From NCBI GenBank assembly GCA_034180465.1, contig JAXFOH010000112.1:1-7044 (forward strand): a DNA stretch of 7,044 nucleotides. Direction: 5' to 3'. Shown one piece after another: positions 6,888-7,044 of this stretch (position 1 is the stretch's first letter; every line of letters begins with the position of its first letter). The position numbers and the translations under genes are program-made. This DNA comes from CAKUIA01 sp034180465 (lineage in GTDB: Bacteria > Verrucomicrobiota > Verrucomicrobiia > Opitutales > Intestinicryptomonadaceae). The notes beneath the pieces were generated by a model. The model did no database searches, had not been told where the DNA came from, and was given only the letters and a program-made list of their open reading frames with translations.

Positions 6888-6915
6888 ATTTTATTTTTTC
6901 AACACTATTTTTCAA
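6888..6915 (-). promoter_or_regulatory. Candidate sigma70-type promoter of the hpnH-dinG-dUTPase operon
   Basis: In the 98-nt spacer between the partial upstream gene and hpnH (6864-6961), the minus strand reads TTGAAA (6915-6910), 16 nt, then TAAAAT (6893-6888). These fit -35 and -10 hexamers and would place the transcript start near 6880, about 15-20 nt before the hpnH ATG. The region is very AT-rich, so chance matches are easy, and a second TTGAAA follows closely. The rest of the spacer holds only a short GAGG/CCTC inverted repeat and T-runs, which are too weak to call a terminator for the upstream gene. Confidence 0.4.
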
Positions 6916-6961
6916 AGCGGCAAAAAGGCTGAGGTAAAAAATCCTCCGCAAATTCGGCAAA

Positions 6962-7044
6962 TTAAAGCATCAAGTCGCCTAAATCGGCGGGCGAAAGCTC
7001 TTTTAATTCGCCGCTTTTTTTGCCGTCGGGCAAAGGCGCATTGC
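6962..7044 (-). CDS. C-terminal end of an unidentified leftward gene, truncated by window edge
   Basis: The last 26 codons and TAA stop of a minus-strand reading frame that runs off the right edge. The visible tail reads NAPLPDGKKSGELKELSP followed by ADLGDLML. Its composition (acidic and Leu-rich, ending in a short amphipathic segment) looks like genuine protein sequence, and the frame is open to the edge. That is too little to identify a family. It lies 98 nt upstream of hpnH in the same direction and could be in the same or a preceding operon. If it belonged to hopanoid or isoprenoid synthesis it would strengthen the hpnH assignment, but nothing visible shows this. Confidence 0.5.
   Translation of the reverse strand, partial: NAPLPDGKKSGELKELSPADLGDLML

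Noticed and set aside
6931..6946. Short inverted repeat GAGG/CCTC with T-runs in the spacer upstream of hpnH as a terminator for the partial gene
   Set aside because: The stem is only four base pairs with an eight-base loop, and the following T-run is separated from it by CC and other bases. It is too weak to call.
1..7044. CRISPR array, tRNA, rRNA, insertion sequence ends or riboswitch (including an FMN riboswitch near ribE)
   Set aside because: No regularly spaced repeats, cloverleaf sequence, transposase motifs or RFN-element sequence were seen. The coding density leaves only one spacer longer than 20 nt.

Overview
The window looks like bacterial chromosome of moderate GC content (mid-40s percent by eye). 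It is densely packed with housekeeping-type genes and shows no sign of mobile DNA, CRISPR arrays, tRNA or rRNA. It holds two convergent gene blocks that meet, and overlap slightly, near 3369-3400. The organism cannot be named from this sequence. The hopanoid-type radical SAM protein HpnH, an all-alpha dUTPase and the scarcity of Shine-Dalgarno sites point to a Gram-negative-type lineage. A PVC-type bacterium such as Verrucomicrobiota is one guess, not a conclusion.

Rightward block (2-3400): the C-terminal part of an RluA/RluD-family 23S rRNA pseudouridine synthase (cut by the left edge), an O-acetylhomoserine sulfhydrylase-like PLP enzyme (metY), riboflavin synthase (ribE) and a membrane-anchored or exported endonuclease/exonuclease/phosphatase (EEP) family protein. 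The junctions are a 1-nt stop/start overlap, a 1-nt gap and a 6-nt gap, so the four are almost certainly co-transcribed. They share no single pathway: rRNA modification, sulfur amino acid synthesis, flavin synthesis and a phosphoesterase.

Leftward block (6863 down to 3369): hpnH (adenosylhopene transferase), then dinG (an Fe-S superfamily 2 DNA helicase), then a dimeric-type dUTPase, with gaps of 12 and 15 nt. A probable promoter lies just upstream of hpnH. A convincing intrinsic terminator for this block lies inside the 3' coding region of the opposing EEP gene. A weaker candidate terminator for the rightward block lies inside the dUTPase gene, so the two operons' ends appear interlocked. 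The dinG-dUTPase pair makes sense as DNA maintenance. Its link to hpnH is positional only.

Right edge (6864-7044): a 98-nt AT-rich spacer, then the last 26 codons of another leftward gene that continues beyond the window and cannot be identified.

I found no convincing undescribed system here. The points most worth a second look are the terminator embedded in coding sequence, the isolated hpnH beside DNA-maintenance genes, and the strong internal ribosome-binding site in dinG.
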